Source of the DNA: Quillaja saponaria | Taxonomy: Eukaryota; Streptophyta; Magnoliopsida; Fabales; Quillajaceae | Length of the DNA stretch: 64,000 bases | Direction: 5' to 3' | Assembly: GCA_029379385.1 (NCBI GenBank) | Contig: CM055605.1 | Location: 10,947,001 to 11,011,000, forward strand | In this document: piece by piece, positions 22,841 to 36,628 of the stretch | Layout: each line of letters begins with the position of its first letter | How positions within the stretch are numbered: the stretch's first letter is position 1 | Translations under genes and position numbers: made by a program | Notes under the pieces: generated by a model | The model's database searches: none | The model's input: only the letters and a program-made list of their open reading frames with translations | What the model was told of the DNA's origin: nothing

Positions 22841-25800
22841 CTAGTCTTTAACACCAAATTTCTTGGCTATGATCGGACGAACATCATCAACATCAACTAG
22901 TGTCTCCAGAAATGGTAGTAATGAAATTAGAGCACGATCACAAGGGTCATCAAACCAACTTTTAATAGGAATCCCATTGTCGACTTGCAACCGGAACACC
23001 TAAAATTGTGAATAAAGAAGTTTCAGTGAAGAAAGTCAGACTAATAACATACAAAACTTACTTTTTTCATCCTTTTTTGGCCTTAAGAAAATTAAGCTTG
23101 TACCCACAAAATTCTTTTTGGAAAAAAATCATGCTTATATTAGTATGGTTGAAAAAAAGATAGTTTACAACAGAGTAACAAACACCCATGACCAAATTGA
23201 CTAGGAAAGATTTGAATGAACTCCAGTAAATTATCAGAAGTTCGAATAGGTTGTCCCCAGTCAAGTTGATTTAATTTAATCCAACATCACACCACGACAA
23301 TATTCTCTCGTTATGAAAGAAATAGGCAAAAGAAAAGAAAAAGCATATGATATAATGAACAGGAGTAGGGTACCTGAGGAGAATTGTCTATTATAACAAC
23401 TTTTGCCAGGTCAATCCCAAGAACAGTCAAATCTTTGGTGTAGCCACCATCTAAAAATATGCATGATTCTCGATACATACGTCGGGAGAAAAGTTTTCCA
23501 TCTGGATCAAGTACATCCAGCAGTTGTTCAGCATAAATGCTTTGACTGGCTGTGAAAACAAAGATTTCAAACATCTCTGCTATTCTCTCCAAAAATATCT
23601 GGAGGAAGGGCCTCTTCCGTACATATACAGTCTGCTCTTTCATGTCAAAGAAAACTTGAACTGTGAAGTCTGCAATGTCACTTGGTTCCAATGTTGAATG
23701 GACAAGTGTTTCTGGAATAGTAAATCCAAAAAATGAATCAAAATTTCTTCATGATTATTACGAAACTTCAAATTTCTACATTCAATTTCTGGTTTCATAT
23801 AAAATTTGGTCAAAAGAGGGAATTAATATAAAACGAGTTATGCAAATTTTGTCACAAGAAGTATGAGTTAACTGAAATTTGGAACTATAATCCATGTCTC
23901 CGCAATAATGGAGTAATCAATAATTATCCCAGTAGGCCATCTAAGATGACATTGTTAAAATAACAAAAGTTCATAGTAATGATTATGGAAATATATGAAA
24001 ATCTAAAACTAAGTAACAAATATTCAATATTCCTCCATATACTGTAAGGAATTGTATTCAAGTAAAAAGAACACCAGATAAAAGGACATATAAATAAAAT
24101 AACAAAACTAAAACAGGCCATATGACAGAAAAAAGAAGAAGCAAAAACCAAAGAAGAAATCGAGTTACCATCCAAATCAAGAACAAGGGTGATCTGCTTC
24201 CTAGTCCTATTGCTCATTTCCTTGCTTACAAGTGCAGGCAATGAATCACATTCGTCTGATACGTCGGGAAAATTTCTAATAAATGACTCTGGATCAGAAG
24301 AGTCCGAGTCTTCTGAATCAACCATACTAGGCTCAACATCAAGATCTTGACCATATGGCTTGGCCTGATGGATCATTTGATGAAACCATGAATTATTTGA
24401 GCTCTGCAGGAATTGCCCACAGGATCCTTCATACTGGGAATCAGTTGTTTCTGCTGTTTCCTCATCAGAGGGAAACATTACACATCTCTCAGTTTCATCG
24501 TACATCAAATTTGTCCCAGAAAATTGATATTCAGAAAAGAGATTACAACTGACAATATCAAATCCACTCATTCTGTCTGTAGATAGCCCAGCAAGGCACA
24601 TCTCAGATATGTATGAATCTGAAAAATGGTATGTCGGGTGATCAGATGGTTTATTTCTCATATTATTGTGATCATCGTCTTCCAGTTGCATGCAAGTGTT
24701 TTCTTCACTTCCCACTGCAAAATAAGACAAGCAGACTTGTTAGGAACAGAAATGCGCAACAAAAGGTATTTAGCATGCACCCTGCCCGATCTCCTGGCCC
24801 TTCAGGGTGGGGCAGAGGTTGGGCTGAAGAAGAAAGAAAGAAAAGGAAAAAAAAAAAAAAAAAAACTTATGGATGATGACAAAAATATAAAGAAGGTGAA
24901 GGAACAATAGGAATATTCTCACAAAAATTACGAGCATACCCTATACGGAGAAACAAAATACATTTATACATACACAAGCATAAATGTACATACGTACAAA
25001 TATACATAATATTATAATCTATATCTGTTATCTATTCATTTATTAAGTCTGACAAACAGAATAAGATGCTCTGAAATGAAACTAGGCCACATCTAAACTA
25101 ATTTGAAAGATAACAGGCAACATTATAAATTCAAATGTCCCTCAAACTTTGGTGAGACAAGACTCCAGTAAGCAGGAAACAGATCAAATTATGTATCAAT
25201 GACAACAATTATGATTGCAACACTTTCATGGATCCAAAAAAGTTAACCACTCATAGAACAGCATATGGAAAGCAAAGAAGAAAAAAGCGTGCTTAAAAAT
25301 TTACATACCACTTCATTATCAAATACCAACTAGACTTTGCTAAAGCAATATACATATGTAAGTGACCTTAATAGCATTTAGATTTCAGGTGCATACCTGC
25401 ACTATATAGTTTGAAGTTAATGTCACTGGAAACTGTAAAAGGAGAACATATTTTTTCCAAGCTTGAGGAAAAAGAGGGTTCTGGGAAATCCTGCCATTCA
25501 GCGAACCAATGGAAATGCATTATACAACCAGAGGATCATGAAGGAAAACTTTCAAACTACAATAAAACAATGGTTTTATTGATAAAAGGAAACACATCAG
25601 AGATGTTTCCAGTTTCAATTATAGCACAATCACAAAACAACTAATGCAATTCCACAGAAAATACCAATATTGCCGGAGGGTTCACATATGGGAATAAGCA
25701 TAGCCCACCAGTGACCCACCAACAGGAGCATCTTCTACCAGATTCCCATAATAATAGGCAATAAAGAGGCAGACAGGGCATATATCCAAAGTCCTGCCAT

Positions 25801-26828
25801 TCCAACTGCGTGTATAAAACTATATTGAAACTCATAAATACAGATGAAATAGCTCTTGTTCATGAGCAACATTGTCAACCTGATCAAGCACTGTCCACTT
25901 TCCAGGCATCCAGTGAAAATACTTGTTAAATGTATTCCTCAAAAGGATAAAATATGGCAGCCACAGTTGCAGTTGCAGCTGGGTATGCTATTTATGTCAT
26001 CTTGAACTGGATGTAATAATCCAAACATCTTGATGCTTTTTCTAAATTAAAATGGAATGGCTAAAGGCACGAGGAATCAAACTTCATGTTTTGGATTCAG
26101 CAGAAATGAGTAAATCAGTAAGATGGTGAAATGATGCTTCATTGCTTGCTCCAAAAAAAATTCACATTTCTAAAAGCAAACTCTATGATGTCCGTTTTGC
26201 ATTTTTCTTCATCTTGTATTTTTTTTTTTTTTTCTTTCTCTTAATGTACTGACAAACTTAAGAGTGACATACACCTGCCACCTAGATTAAACTGTGCACC
26301 ATATAGTGCATTTAAAAATGAATCTCCAATTTAAAGTGACAAACATGAATAAGGAAATAGACTTTACCTTTTTTTTAGTTGAACTTGAATCTTCATCAGA
26401 AGAAGGACATTTGTGCACAGCATTTTCTCCATTGCACAATATCTTATGACCAAGGAGTTCATCACTATCATGTTCCTGCGTAGACACCTCATCTTTGGAA
26501 AAATCTACAATAAGCATATGTAACTGATTATTGAGAAGTATCACCAGGAGTAAAAATTTCTTCCACGAAAACCAAAAAAGAAAAGTTCAATGAGGAGCAA
26601 CCATGTTTAACTTGGGGTAACATTTTTCAAATATGCAGAAATTCGGTATCAAAGCTTACCATTTTGGTAGGTTTGAATTGTTGTATCTAAATTTTCTGGT
26701 TCATGTGTTATTTGCGCCAGAGAACATGATTTTTTGGATATTTTACTTGACTTCCGAGACACATGGAGACAACTCCCTTCTCTTACACAAGTTGTAGTAC
26801 ACTTGGCCTTCATTTTAAGGGCCGGCAT
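22841..26828 (-). CDS. SCP1-like small CTD phosphatase (SSP4/SSP5 type), six coding exons
   Basis: Coding exons on the minus strand: 26828-26660, 26504-26368, 25490-25397, 24714-24169, 23711-23374 and 22999-22841. All have GT-AG borders and compatible phases and give 480 codons plus TAG. The N-terminal half (from MPALKMKAK) is basic and then acidic-serine rich, with no known fold. The catalytic FCP/SCP (HAD) domain starts at ITLVLDLDETLV; the nucleophile and acid aspartates are about residues 313 and 315, split by an intron inside the E codon. It continues with YVRKRPFLQIFLER, IFVFTASQSIYAEQLLD, GGYTKDLTVLG and VVIIDNSPQ (about 420-428). The end is SWFDDPCDRALISLLPFLE and KKFGVKD. Family members dephosphorylate serine in the RNA polymerase II CTD. 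The long N-terminal extension fits plant SSP4-type proteins, which are nuclear. The 94-bp third exon is chosen on phase and splice signals and is the least certain. It is one of three intact genes here. Confidence 0.9.
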
Positions 26829-28010
26829 TGAATCTGAACTTCTAAAGAATAATTGGTATTTAGTTCAAGATATGAAATGAAAAATATCCTCCTGTTTGCA
26901 TTCAAATCAAAGGAATAAATATCAAAACTTGTGCTGAAAATTGGTGTATTCATACTTTTTGTAACATAGAAACTTGACATAAAGAAAACCCTGAATGCTA
27001 AACAGTTGAATTGAACACCTAGTGACATCAAGAAAGTAACAGTCCTTGCTTAACCAAGGAAACTTATGCCAAATTATATAAGTATCAAGTATAGTCATAA
27101 ATTTTTTTCTCTTTTAATGTTCAAATTACAGAATCTACATGAAATGTAAAGACCTCATTTACTAGACCAAAAAGGTATTGATTTATGAGGAAACAGTATT
27201 TGTCTCACATAGTCACATGAGTAATTTCTTCCCTGATTCAGGATCTCCTTGGTATCCGCCATCTTACATACGCTAGGCAGATCTGCTTTGCCACTTTTCA
27301 AGAAAAAACAGAAAAAGTACTACATGTTCTTGCAAATCATTTTTGCTAGACAAACTAATGCACAAAAGCAACTTCCCTTCTGCCTAATTTTTCCATATAA
27401 TCACGTTGCTACAATGTAGTAATTATGAGTAGGAAGTAATTACCATTTAGTACTTTAGGAAAGCAAGTAACCCTAATTGGATCAAATAAAAGAGAAGGGT
27501 AGCACAATTTCTAATTCTCAATCATGCATCTTCCTGAAAAATCACAGTTTTTCTGTTCCTTTATGTACAACACACTTCATAGCAATAGATGTATACAAAA
27601 ACCCTCAAACCCTTTAAATCACATAATAGTTCAACACCACACAGATCAAAGATTCAATTCAAATCGACCAGCACAAATATACAAAACAACAAAACTATAT
27701 TTCCCACTTCCAACTCTATCTTCTTCTAACCCAAATCCAAGTTTTAATGAATACCAGAAACTGTAAACTTAACAAGAAAATATATAAAATCAAATCTCAA
27801 GTGACAGTAAGGACAAAACGACAGCATGATATTCCAAATTAAGTAACTATTGTTTCAGCAACCTCCTCAAGTAGCAGAAACACAACTATACAAATAACGA
27901 CAACCCAATTTAAAAAACCAGAATAAGAAACTACCCACCAACAAAAAGCCATAAAATTCAACACCATTTCACCGATAATTCAAAGAATTCAATGTCAAAA
28001 ACTCACATAC

Positions 28011-28190
28011 CAGTACAAACAGCTAAGGATTCTTGGAAATTCTCCAATTTCACTCTTTATCTGTCTCTCTTCCTCCGATCCTCGCTCAAGCTCCCTTTCT
28101 CTTGCTTTCTGTGTCCCAGAGAGCCGAGGCAGGAGAGCGCAAGGGGTCAAAAGAGTTGTCTCTCTGAGCTTCTTTCTATACACTTTGAAA
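28011..28190 (-). other. 5' UTR exon of the phosphatase gene
   Basis: On the minus strand an AG- and GA-rich leader ends in a donor (CTG|GTATGTGAG, GT at 28009-28010). An acceptor CTTTAG at 26842 joins it to the exon holding the start codon (26841-26660), giving a 5' UTR intron of about 1.17 kb. The upstream end is approximate. Confidence 0.55.
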
Positions 28191-28420
28191 TGAAGTATTT
28201 TAAAAATAAAAAAAATGATTGAGAAAAACATATCAGACGGCTACGAATCAGTTTCATTAATTAGTTCGGTTTTAACGGATAAGATGCTAGACACGTGCTG
28301 ATTCCAAGACACCCACCTCAGCACCGAACTTTTGTTTCCGAAGTCTCTTGTTTGCGGGAATGGGGAATTGGGATTAGCGGCAAGAAGTCGTCAGAGTCCC
28401 GTAAATTATTCCAAAAAATT
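28191..28420 (-). promoter_or_regulatory. Probable promoter region of the phosphatase gene
   Basis: This segment upstream of the 5' UTR exon is less AT-rich than the DNA beyond 28420. It contains a G-box-like core, ACACGTG (about 28291-28297). No clear TATA box was identified. Placement is by position only. Confidence 0.35.
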
Positions 28421-30808
28421 ATACTTCATAAAGTTTGAAATTAAAAATAAAATATTCTAAAATATTATTATTGTATTCTTATAAGAGACAAGGTATAATT
28501 TTAAAATATTTAATTAAATATAAACATAAATAAAAAGGTAATAATTATTCTTAAACGAATTATATAATTAAAAATTGAAAATATATCATTTTCTAAATTT
28601 GGAAAAATAACTTAATATTTTTTGAAAAAACTTTAGTTTTGTAAAATATATTTCTTTTTTCCTTCTTAGTTTATCATGTCATAATTAAATTAGATACCAA
28701 AATTATTTGTATATTTTACAGTATTGTGGAAATTTTTCTTCTTTTTTCTTAAAAAAAGAATTACGTTATAAATTTTATGGAAAGTTTGAGTAAGTTTTGA
28801 AAAAGGAGAAGAGATTAGAATAATTTACTCTTTTTTTTTTTTCCTTATAAAAGCATTAATTTCTTGACATAGGATTTTTTTGTTTTTGTTTTTTTCTGTA
28901 GAAGTATGTTTTAGAAGTCCCTCGGGTTACTCACTCATATCTCATATTAGTGAATTTAATATTTGATTTTATATTTTTAGAATGGTGGTGCTTGGTATAG
29001 TTTGGATGCAAGAAAATGAACTGGAATTGGTTCAAATTATAACTTACGAGGTTAGTTCACATAAATAATTACAATTGGAATTTGTTTTTCAAACACTTGC
29101 TTGTCGTATCCGACGGTTCTTGATGGTGATTATTTTCTCTAGTAGATCTCAACGGTGTTTGTTGTCATCTTTGACGGGTTGCAATGGTGTGGTGGTTGCC
29201 ATTTGAAGAAACCTAATGGCGATTGTCATGATCTTCGAAGGTGGTTGTCATCTTTGATGGATCTCAATTGTGTTTGACATCTTCTCTGGTGAATCCTAAT
29301 AGTAGTAGTCATCATCTCCAGCGATTCTGAGTGATATTTGTCTTCATTGCATGATTGTTGTATTCAAGGAGACTGACTAGTGATTGTTGTCTCCACGGGT
29401 TTTGAAGATGATGTTTGTCATTCCAACAAGTCTATGGTGACAGTGGATAGTGGCCAACGAAGGATGAGAAAGGTTGTCAATAGGTGAAGGCCAACAATGG
29501 CTGGGATAGGTTGCTAATGGTTGGTGGCCACCAATAGAATAAATTGTCATCATATGAGTGGTTGCCAATGATATCATATATAAAAATAATTTATTAATGT
29601 TTATCTAATTTTCATTTTAATTCATTGTATTTAAATGAACTTAGAGAATTTACTAATTAAACAAATAATATCTTTAACGATATTTAATCTCAAATTTTGA
29701 ATATAATGCAAAAAAGTTTTATCAATTAAACGAATGGAGAGGTTTGACTACGAGAATTTGCCTATTATGATCATTTGTATGTTGGGTTTAAAACAAAGTC
29801 ATTCTTGTTCAAGTATATATAGCTTGCCTTAATTTTAGGTATCGTCGTTTGGTATTAGGGGAGGCACACCTCAATTACACATCGGACACAATTGAATGCT
29901 GATTGGGCATTTGGTAAAGAAGCTTTTCAAACCTTCACAGGGGCAAGGCAAATGTGGTGCTAACCAAATACTAAGGTCAATTTAGTACATAACATTGAAA
30001 TTTATAATTACAACTTTAAACTTAAATTCTACTTTGGTATTTGAGACTTATACCATTTCTTAATTTGGTCCTTCCTATTCAAATGTTTTCAATCCTGTCC
30101 CTTAAGTTAAGATGGAAAATATACAACAGGAATGACTTGATCACATTTTTAATAACAAAAACCTTGGTTTTTGGTTCTACAATCAAATTGAAGGTTGAAA
30201 ACAGAAGAGCACTTTTACACGGGAAGGAGCTCAACTTCCCCCGATTAAGGTATAATGGTTTGATTTGAACTGTAACTGTTATTATAAATATTTTATTAAT
30301 ATTATAAATCACGTCATCATGATATATTATAATTGTAATTATCTCCATAATTATCTAATTATTGCTATGATACATGACACAATTTTATTAGTCACAAATA
30401 TTTTATATAAATAGGTTAAAACTCTAAAGATAAATAAGATTGTTCTCTCCTACCTTTATTTATTTTTTTACAATTTTTTAACTTATAATTACTCCAGGTC
30501 CACAAGATTGCCTCTGGTCAATTACAAATGGCTTCTCTCTGATGGCATTCAAGCAAAGAGAAGCGTATTCCATATTTTCAAGTCTTAAACTAATCTATTG
30601 GGCAGTGACTGCTAATAAAGAGTCCCAAATTTTCAATTGATAATAATCTTTTCAATTCATATTTTTCATTGAAAAGAATTCTTGATCTCTTTCGCATGAA
30701 CACCTCTCCGTCAGGAAAGAACAAAAACCTCTAGATAATTTCAACTGATGAGATTAAAAGTTTTTTTTTTTTTTTTTTCATGGGTATCTAATTCTATCAT
30801 GGTGAAAT
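28421..30808. other. AT-rich intergenic DNA
   Basis: No gene was found. A GC-richer, quasi-repetitive block at 29100-29540 is listed separately. The rest is A/T-tract sequence with short meaningless frames. Confidence 0.5.
29100..29540. repeat. Degenerate short-period repeat block
   Basis: Recurrent variants of GTTGTCATCTTTGA, GATCTCAA and GGTGNTTGTTG follow one another with irregular spacing of about 30-45 bp. Late in the block, GGTTGNNAATGGTNG variants recur. No open frame spans it. Confidence 0.5.
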
Positions 30809-31192
30809 TGTTGAGATTTTGACCCAATACTTATTTTGTAATTTTTTAATTAGTTTATTTTTGGTAGGCTAGAAAAACAAATTAGATGATTGTAAGATTT
30901 TCATAAAGTTAAGAAAAAGTTTATTTGGTAGTCAAGTTTTATGTAGTATAAATATATAAGCTTGTGAAAGTTGTAGGTATGAAATAAAATGATATCTATT
31001 ATTTGTTAAACCCTCCCTGGAGAGGGGGTGTAAGACAGATTAATAGTGATATAGAAGGAGTGGTGAGAACATTATGTGTATGGTGTTACTCTTTCTTGGA
31101 ATTGTGGAATTGACCTATTCTTATCCATGGATGTAAAAAAAGAGGTTGAATCACGTTATATCATGTGTTGATATTTTTTTTCTCTTCCCTTG
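30809..31192 (+). mobile_element. Possible LTR with adjacent PBS-like site
   Basis: Begins TGTTGAGATTTTGACCC and is followed directly by TGGTATCAGAACC at 31193, a primer-site-like sequence used by some plant LTR elements. No CA end, second LTR or coding domain was found, so this is a tentative call. Confidence 0.3.
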
Positions 31193-31390
31193 TGGTATCA
31201 GAACCAAATTTGATTAAGATATGGATGGACCCTAGAGAATTTAATTTTGGTGATGGTAGAGCTATTCTAAAAATACAAAGGGGTTGAAGGAAAAGAAATT
31301 GTAGTGATTGAGTTTGTGTAGATTAAAGGGAAGGAAAAAAAAAAAAGATTAAAAAAAAAAAGGTCAGGTTTTGCCAATGTGTAAAATATA

Positions 31391-31540
31391 GAAGTTGAAG
31401 TTTTGTAGTTTTGTAGTTTTGTGGAGGATGGGGTTTTGTAGAGGATAAAGTTTTGTAATTTTGTGGAAGCTGCAGTTTTGTAGTTTTATGAAAGATGAAG
31501 TTTTGTAGTTTTATGGAAGATGGAGTCTTTTAGTTTTTGG
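31391..31540 (+). repeat. Minisatellite of TTTTGTAGTTTTNTG units
   Basis: Units such as GAAGTTTTGTAGTTTTATG and GATGGAG recur at roughly 32-35 bp, five or more times with changes. No coding content. Confidence 0.75.
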
Positions 31541-34500
31541 TGTTGTCATCACACAAGAAATTGGTGTGGGTGGCACACCAAGTTGAAATTTTGTGGGTGG
31601 AATTTCATACCGTGAATGTGTAAAATTTTGTGAGATAGACAGAAGTTAGGTAAGTGAGTCCCCTTGAGTGGTGACAACATTGGATATAAGTAAGATGCCA
31701 AATTACATAATATCTTGTGTTAATGTTTTTTTCTAATTCTTTTTACTTATATTATGTAAGATATCTTTTGTTATTTTTATTATATTTCATAAAAAAAAAT
31801 TAGAAAGAAATTTTGAATAATTCCCAAAAAAAAAATAAAAAAAATAATAGAAGTTAGAATTTAGTCAAATTGAATGCAAAAATTAAAGTTAACATGATAG
31901 GCCAATATTTTTTTTTTTTTCACTCTATTTCTCTACTCCTTAACCAATAACATATCTCTCACCAAATCATCGTCTTTCTTAAGGCATGTCTTGTCGTCAT
32001 TGATGAAAGCTTTGAGAGGTTCTTCTCATCTCAAATATAAAAGAGAAGATCTTTTTTTTTTTTTTTTCTTTACACCTCAATTTATTTATGGTTTATTTTT
32101 AACTTTTTGGTTTCCAAGATTTCCCACAGGTATTGTTATTATTATAAATCGTAAGGGTGTGGATGATAACCACAAAAGTGTTGTTTCGATCTTCGTTGAC
32201 TTCTGTGTAGATTTATATTGACCGGAGAGTTATGCAAGGATAAAAAATCCAAATAAGGGGAATTAAAAATCCAAATTATATGAGATTTTCACGGATAGTG
32301 TCAATGTTAAGTCTAGATTTGATCAGGTTGAGATGTCTGCTATGAGACTGACCTGCAAATGGGTGATTCTTTTGATTTGTGAAAACTCTGATGTCAAAAT
32401 CAATATAATCAAATAATGTAAGTTGAAAAACTATAAAGAATACGAGTTAGAAGGAACAACCTGTTTTATTTTAGGTTTTAAGCCCATTTATATAGGAGAA
32501 GTTTTGTTTGTTACAATAATAAAGAATGACAATTATATTTGTTATATAATAATGGATAATAATGATGTCTATTATATAATGATTGATGATAATGATGCTC
32601 ATTATATATAATAATAATAATAATAGAGGATAATAACGTCCGTCATAATACTAATAATAATTAATAATGACAGTTATAATTTGGATTATTTCATTAGACC
32701 TTAACAATGTCATTGGATTGGTACAATCCTCTATTATTAGTAAAAAAGCTAAAAGATAGAAACAAAAAAAAAAATTAATATAGAGCATGTGTGTTGCTCA
32801 TATGCATTATTAATTTAGATAAAAAAATTAATTTTTAATATTTGTTCTAAACTATAAAAAGGTTTAGTATAATATTTCAAATCACGTGTATAAAATATTA
32901 CAAACAGTCAAATCACATGGAGATAAAATTAAAAGAAAACTCTATATAAGCTCAATTAGTTGGCCAAGTAATAAATAATGTGTGATTTCTTCATTGATTT
33001 GATGGATTTGAGTCTCATTGGGAGATATCAAGGGAAAAGTAAAATCTCCATAAATTTATTAGTCACGAGGGTGGATGACTTGTATTTGATCTGATCAAAT
33101 AGATAATTATTCGAAATGTACATAATCACTGCTAAATTAAAAACAAATTATAAAATAATAATGTGATTAGATTTTTCACTCATTTGTGAGTGTTAGATAA
33201 AGAGAGGCAAGCAGAAAGAGAAAATACATCTCTGAAATAAATAAATAAATGCATGATATGGATTTGTCTATTCTTCACTTTATCGAGAAACATTTACAAT
33301 CTGTGGTTTATTTTAAATTTTTTTTTTTTTATAACATTGGTTATTTAACAAATAGTCCTGATTCAGTACAGATAACTAAGTAATACCATAATAATATTCC
33401 CTTTTCAAGTGCAATATTGATTTCTATCCGCCTTTGGAGGGGAGACTTATTTTAAAAGTGTGAAGGTAATAGATGGAATGGGGTTCTCTCTAATCCCATT
33501 CGGCTTCTAATTTGTAGCAAATCAAAAACTAAAGCCACCTCATAAATGCAGAAACGGTACTCAATAGAGCTCAATTTATTATTTATTAAACAAATCAAAT
33601 TTCAGTTTTATTTTAATACTCATTTAACACGAGTTCATCTCTACCAAAAAAGAAAATATTCAAATTATTATATATTTTTTATTAATTTTTTTTTGTATAA
33701 ATTTACTATAAATAGTATCAAAATAGGTTTAACTGTGATTATTTACAAGTCCTTAATGAGTCGAGCTTCAGTAAATTTGTAATTTCAACAAACTTAACAT
33801 CACAAAGTTTAATTGACCAAACATAAGCAATTCCGAACATACTAAAACTCTAATCAGCCGAGTCAAAAGTTAATAATATTAATATTATAGATTTCTCAAA
33901 GCAGGTTAGCATTGTTATAAATATGTTCTTTACATTTACGTTACTTGTTACTCATCCTCATTAATATAGAGCAAGCTGCAAGCAGTTGCACCACATTTTC
34001 ATGTCAAGTCCTGTACAGCCACAAGCCAACGGAAATTTAACACCAAATATAAAAATTGAAACTTTAGGGTACAAATGGTGGGTAGCTTGTTGGAAATTTT
34101 TAAAGAATTAAGTGGTAATCGTTAAATTAGTTATAAAAGAGTAAGATCAATGTGGGAAATTAACTTGTCAAATTGTAGTATACACTGAAAAATGAAAGAA
34201 AAATGAGTTTGAATTATGTCTGTTTGGTTTAAAACCTAAAGTTGTGTTTTATAATTTAAATAAAAAGGTTATGACTTTTGGTTTTAAAAAATAATATCAT
34301 TTATTTTTATTTTTATTAAGACTTGTCATAAAGTTGTGAGTGTTAGAATTGTATTTATGAAAATGTGAAATCTCACATGATACCTTTTTGGGTTATATAA
34401 ATACCAAACAAGTTTTTCATAAGAAGTTACAAATTTGTTTTTTTTTTTTCTCTCTCTACTCTTTCTCTCAATTTCATATATATTTTTGTATATATTTTAT

Positions 34501-34789
34501 CCTGCTATCTTCATGAAAAATTGTTTACGACTCAGACTAAAATGTTAAATCTCCATTAATATTGTTTTAATTAACTTTTTCCAACAATCTCAAAACAGTA
34601 TTGACACCCTATATTGATATAATAATATTTTTTACGTTTGTTAGAGGATTTTATGGCCAACAGTTCTAGCTTTTGATTGACAAGGTAATTCTATGACAGT
34701 TATGTAGAATTTAATTTAACATCTAGGAGTAAGTGAATTTTGGCGGGGTCCGCCCAATTCTTGTAAAAAGTGAAAAAAAGGAAAAAAAA
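31541..34789. other. AT-rich intergenic DNA with simple repeats
   Basis: No gene. There are (AAT)/(AATGATG)-type runs at about 32540-32660 and long T runs at 31910-31920 and 32049-32067. The stretch 34320-34600 has an LTR-like look (T-rich with TATATAAATACC) but no partner. Confidence 0.45.
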
Positions 34790-35397
34790 AACTTATAACT
34801 AAGCTAGTTTAGTATTATTTGAGTTAATTTGTTATATTTAATAATTAATTTAAATGATTGGGGCAATTATTTACTATTTATAACTTAAATAAGAGAGATA
34901 TTTGTCTAATTCAATAATTTATAGAAAACTAGGTAGTAATTCATGAGAGGAAAGTATAATTTTCCATGAATATATATTCCTAAAGAAGTAATTGATTAAG
35001 TATTTTCTAACAGTATTTTTAAGGCATTTATTAAGCTAATATATATTAAAAGTTTGTAACATCTATTATAATGATTTATCATAATTTCAGTGCTATTTAA
35101 TTCACTAATTACTATATTTAAAAATTTTAATTTTTAGTAACTACATTTAGCAAATGTCATAATTAGAGCACCTATTAGAAAATTTCAATTAATATATTTT
35201 TCTAATAAATGTTTTTAATGTATTTTTTTATGAAAATATATTTAGAAAGTGTTTTTGTGTTTAATACCATGATTGATTATGATTTTAAAGATTTGCAATA
35301 AATTAATTCATGATTTCGGAAAAAAAATTAAATGTTAATTATTATATTAATTGAATCTTATAAAATATTCATTAAGAAACTCATTAAAAAAACTTGA

Positions 35398-35783
35398 AGT
35401 CAGTTTGGTTTTGTGTTTGAAACATATGTTTGGCATTTGGAATTTGGAGTTAAAAATCAAATTTAACTTGTATAATAGCATGTTTTATTGAAATTTAAAA
35501 TTAATTTTGGTTAAATGCCAAACACATTTTTAACTTATTTTTCTTCTACGCAGTTTTTCTAGAACACACTTTTAATAAAATACAAGACACAATTTTTATA
35601 TTATTATTTTGACTAAAATACCCTCTCTCTTTTTCTTTTAATATTATTATAATTTAAAATCACTTTTTAGAGAACTAACTAAACACAAAACAAATTATGC
35701 TAAAAAACAATTATTCCAAAATCTTAACTAGCAAAATCAATAATTCAAAACACTAAGTTTCAAACACCAAACCAAATTGGCCC
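35398..35783. mobile_element. MITE, PIF/Harbinger-like, present only in copy A
   Basis: About 386 bp absent from copy B at the matching place. Ends are inverted: CAGTTTGGTTTTGTGTTTG on the left and the reverse complement of CAAACACCAAACCAAATTGG on the right. A 3-bp flank of TGA/TTA type suits Harbinger-class insertion but is imperfect. It has no coding capacity. A related element is at 54411-54799. Confidence 0.7.
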
Positions 35784-36189
35784 TTAATCAATGACATTTG
35801 TTAAGATTCAATGAATATAATAATTGGCATTTAAAACTTTCCGAAAATATGAAGTAATTTATTACATATTATTGAAATTCTAATTTTGAAACATTAAAAA
35901 AATTATTAATATGTAAATATATATATATCATGTTCAAGTGTTCTAAGAAGCCAAGTTGGAATAACTTGGAATTGCAGGTGATTCATATCATTTACTCTCA
36001 CCTACAATCTCACAATCATACCATACTCACCAAGATTGTTGACCCACAAAATACTCCCACATCATACCATTTACTCACTGTATCGTTGACCCACAAATTA
36101 CTCCCAGAAATTTCAGCATTTATCATTATTTCAATTGCACATATCAAACTATGTAATTTATACTTTCTTTTTAGAAGACTTTCAGCTTG

Positions 36190-36199
36190 TATATAAATA
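36190..36199 (+). promoter_or_regulatory. TATA box of the copy A peptide gene
   Basis: TATATAAATA lies 85 bp before the start codon, giving a leader of plausible length. The matching region is deleted in copy B. Confidence 0.7.
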
Positions 36200-36274
36200 C
36201 CCCTACAACTATGTGAATAGATCAATTCAATTTCCTATCATTTTATTTTATACTAGTCCACCAACCAAAACAAG

Positions 36275-36628
36275 ATGGAGAAGTCTTATTTCAAGTTGGC
36301 TTTCTTCATGATCCTTTTTATTATTGCATCAGGTTCTCTTCTTTACAATTTAATTTCGAGTTTTCTAGTTATAATATATATGTATATATACATATTCTTA
36401 TTTCTTTTGTTGTGTTTTTCTTTCTTAGATATGTACAAGGAATCGGAAGCAAGGAATGTAATACATTTGCGATGCCATGAACATATTGACTGCGAATATT
36501 CTTGCAATAGATGCATTAGTTGTATCTGCATAAATACATGGTGTAAATGCCCAGATGATCCACCAGCATCCTTGGCTACTGCTATGCTGCAAAATCATGA
36601 ATCTCATAAAGAATTGCCTGCAAAGTAA
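36275..36628 (+). CDS. Small secreted eight-cysteine peptide, copy A
   Basis: Two exons, 36275-36332 and 36429-36628, joined across a 96-bp GT-AG intron, encode 85 residues. Residues 1-19 (MEKSYFKLAFFMILFIIAS) form a typical signal peptide, so the product is predicted to be secreted. The intron falls right at its end, the usual arrangement in plant cysteine-rich peptides. The mature part has eight cysteines, C-x5-C-x3-C-x2-C-x2-C-x-C-x4-C-x-C, within 28 residues, and then a conserved tail starting PDDPPASLATAM. I do not recognise the family. It has the C-x3-C and C-x-C pairs of defensin-like and nodule cysteine-rich peptides, but the cysteines are too closely packed for a standard defensin fold. 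A TATA box is present upstream. A function in defence or signalling would be inference only. Confidence 0.85.
   Translation: MEKSYFKLAFFMILFIIASGSLLYNLISSFLVIIYMYIYIFLFLLLCFSFLDMYKESEARNVIHLRCHEHIDCEYSCNRCISCICINTWCKCPDDPPASLATAMLQNHESHKELPAK

Noticed and set aside
23311..23373. Extension of the phosphatase exon past DNSPQV
   Set aside because: A GT donor at 23373 and a clean next exon at 22999 restore the conserved C-terminus; the extension is intron read-through.
35930..36196. Plus-strand frame of 88 codons upstream of peptide gene A
   Set aside because: It overlaps the promoter and TATA box of that gene and is missing from copy B.
36275..36628. Naming the peptides as defensins or nodule cysteine-rich peptides
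   Set aside because: The signal peptide and intron fit, but cysteine spacing does not match either consensus, so no family name is given.
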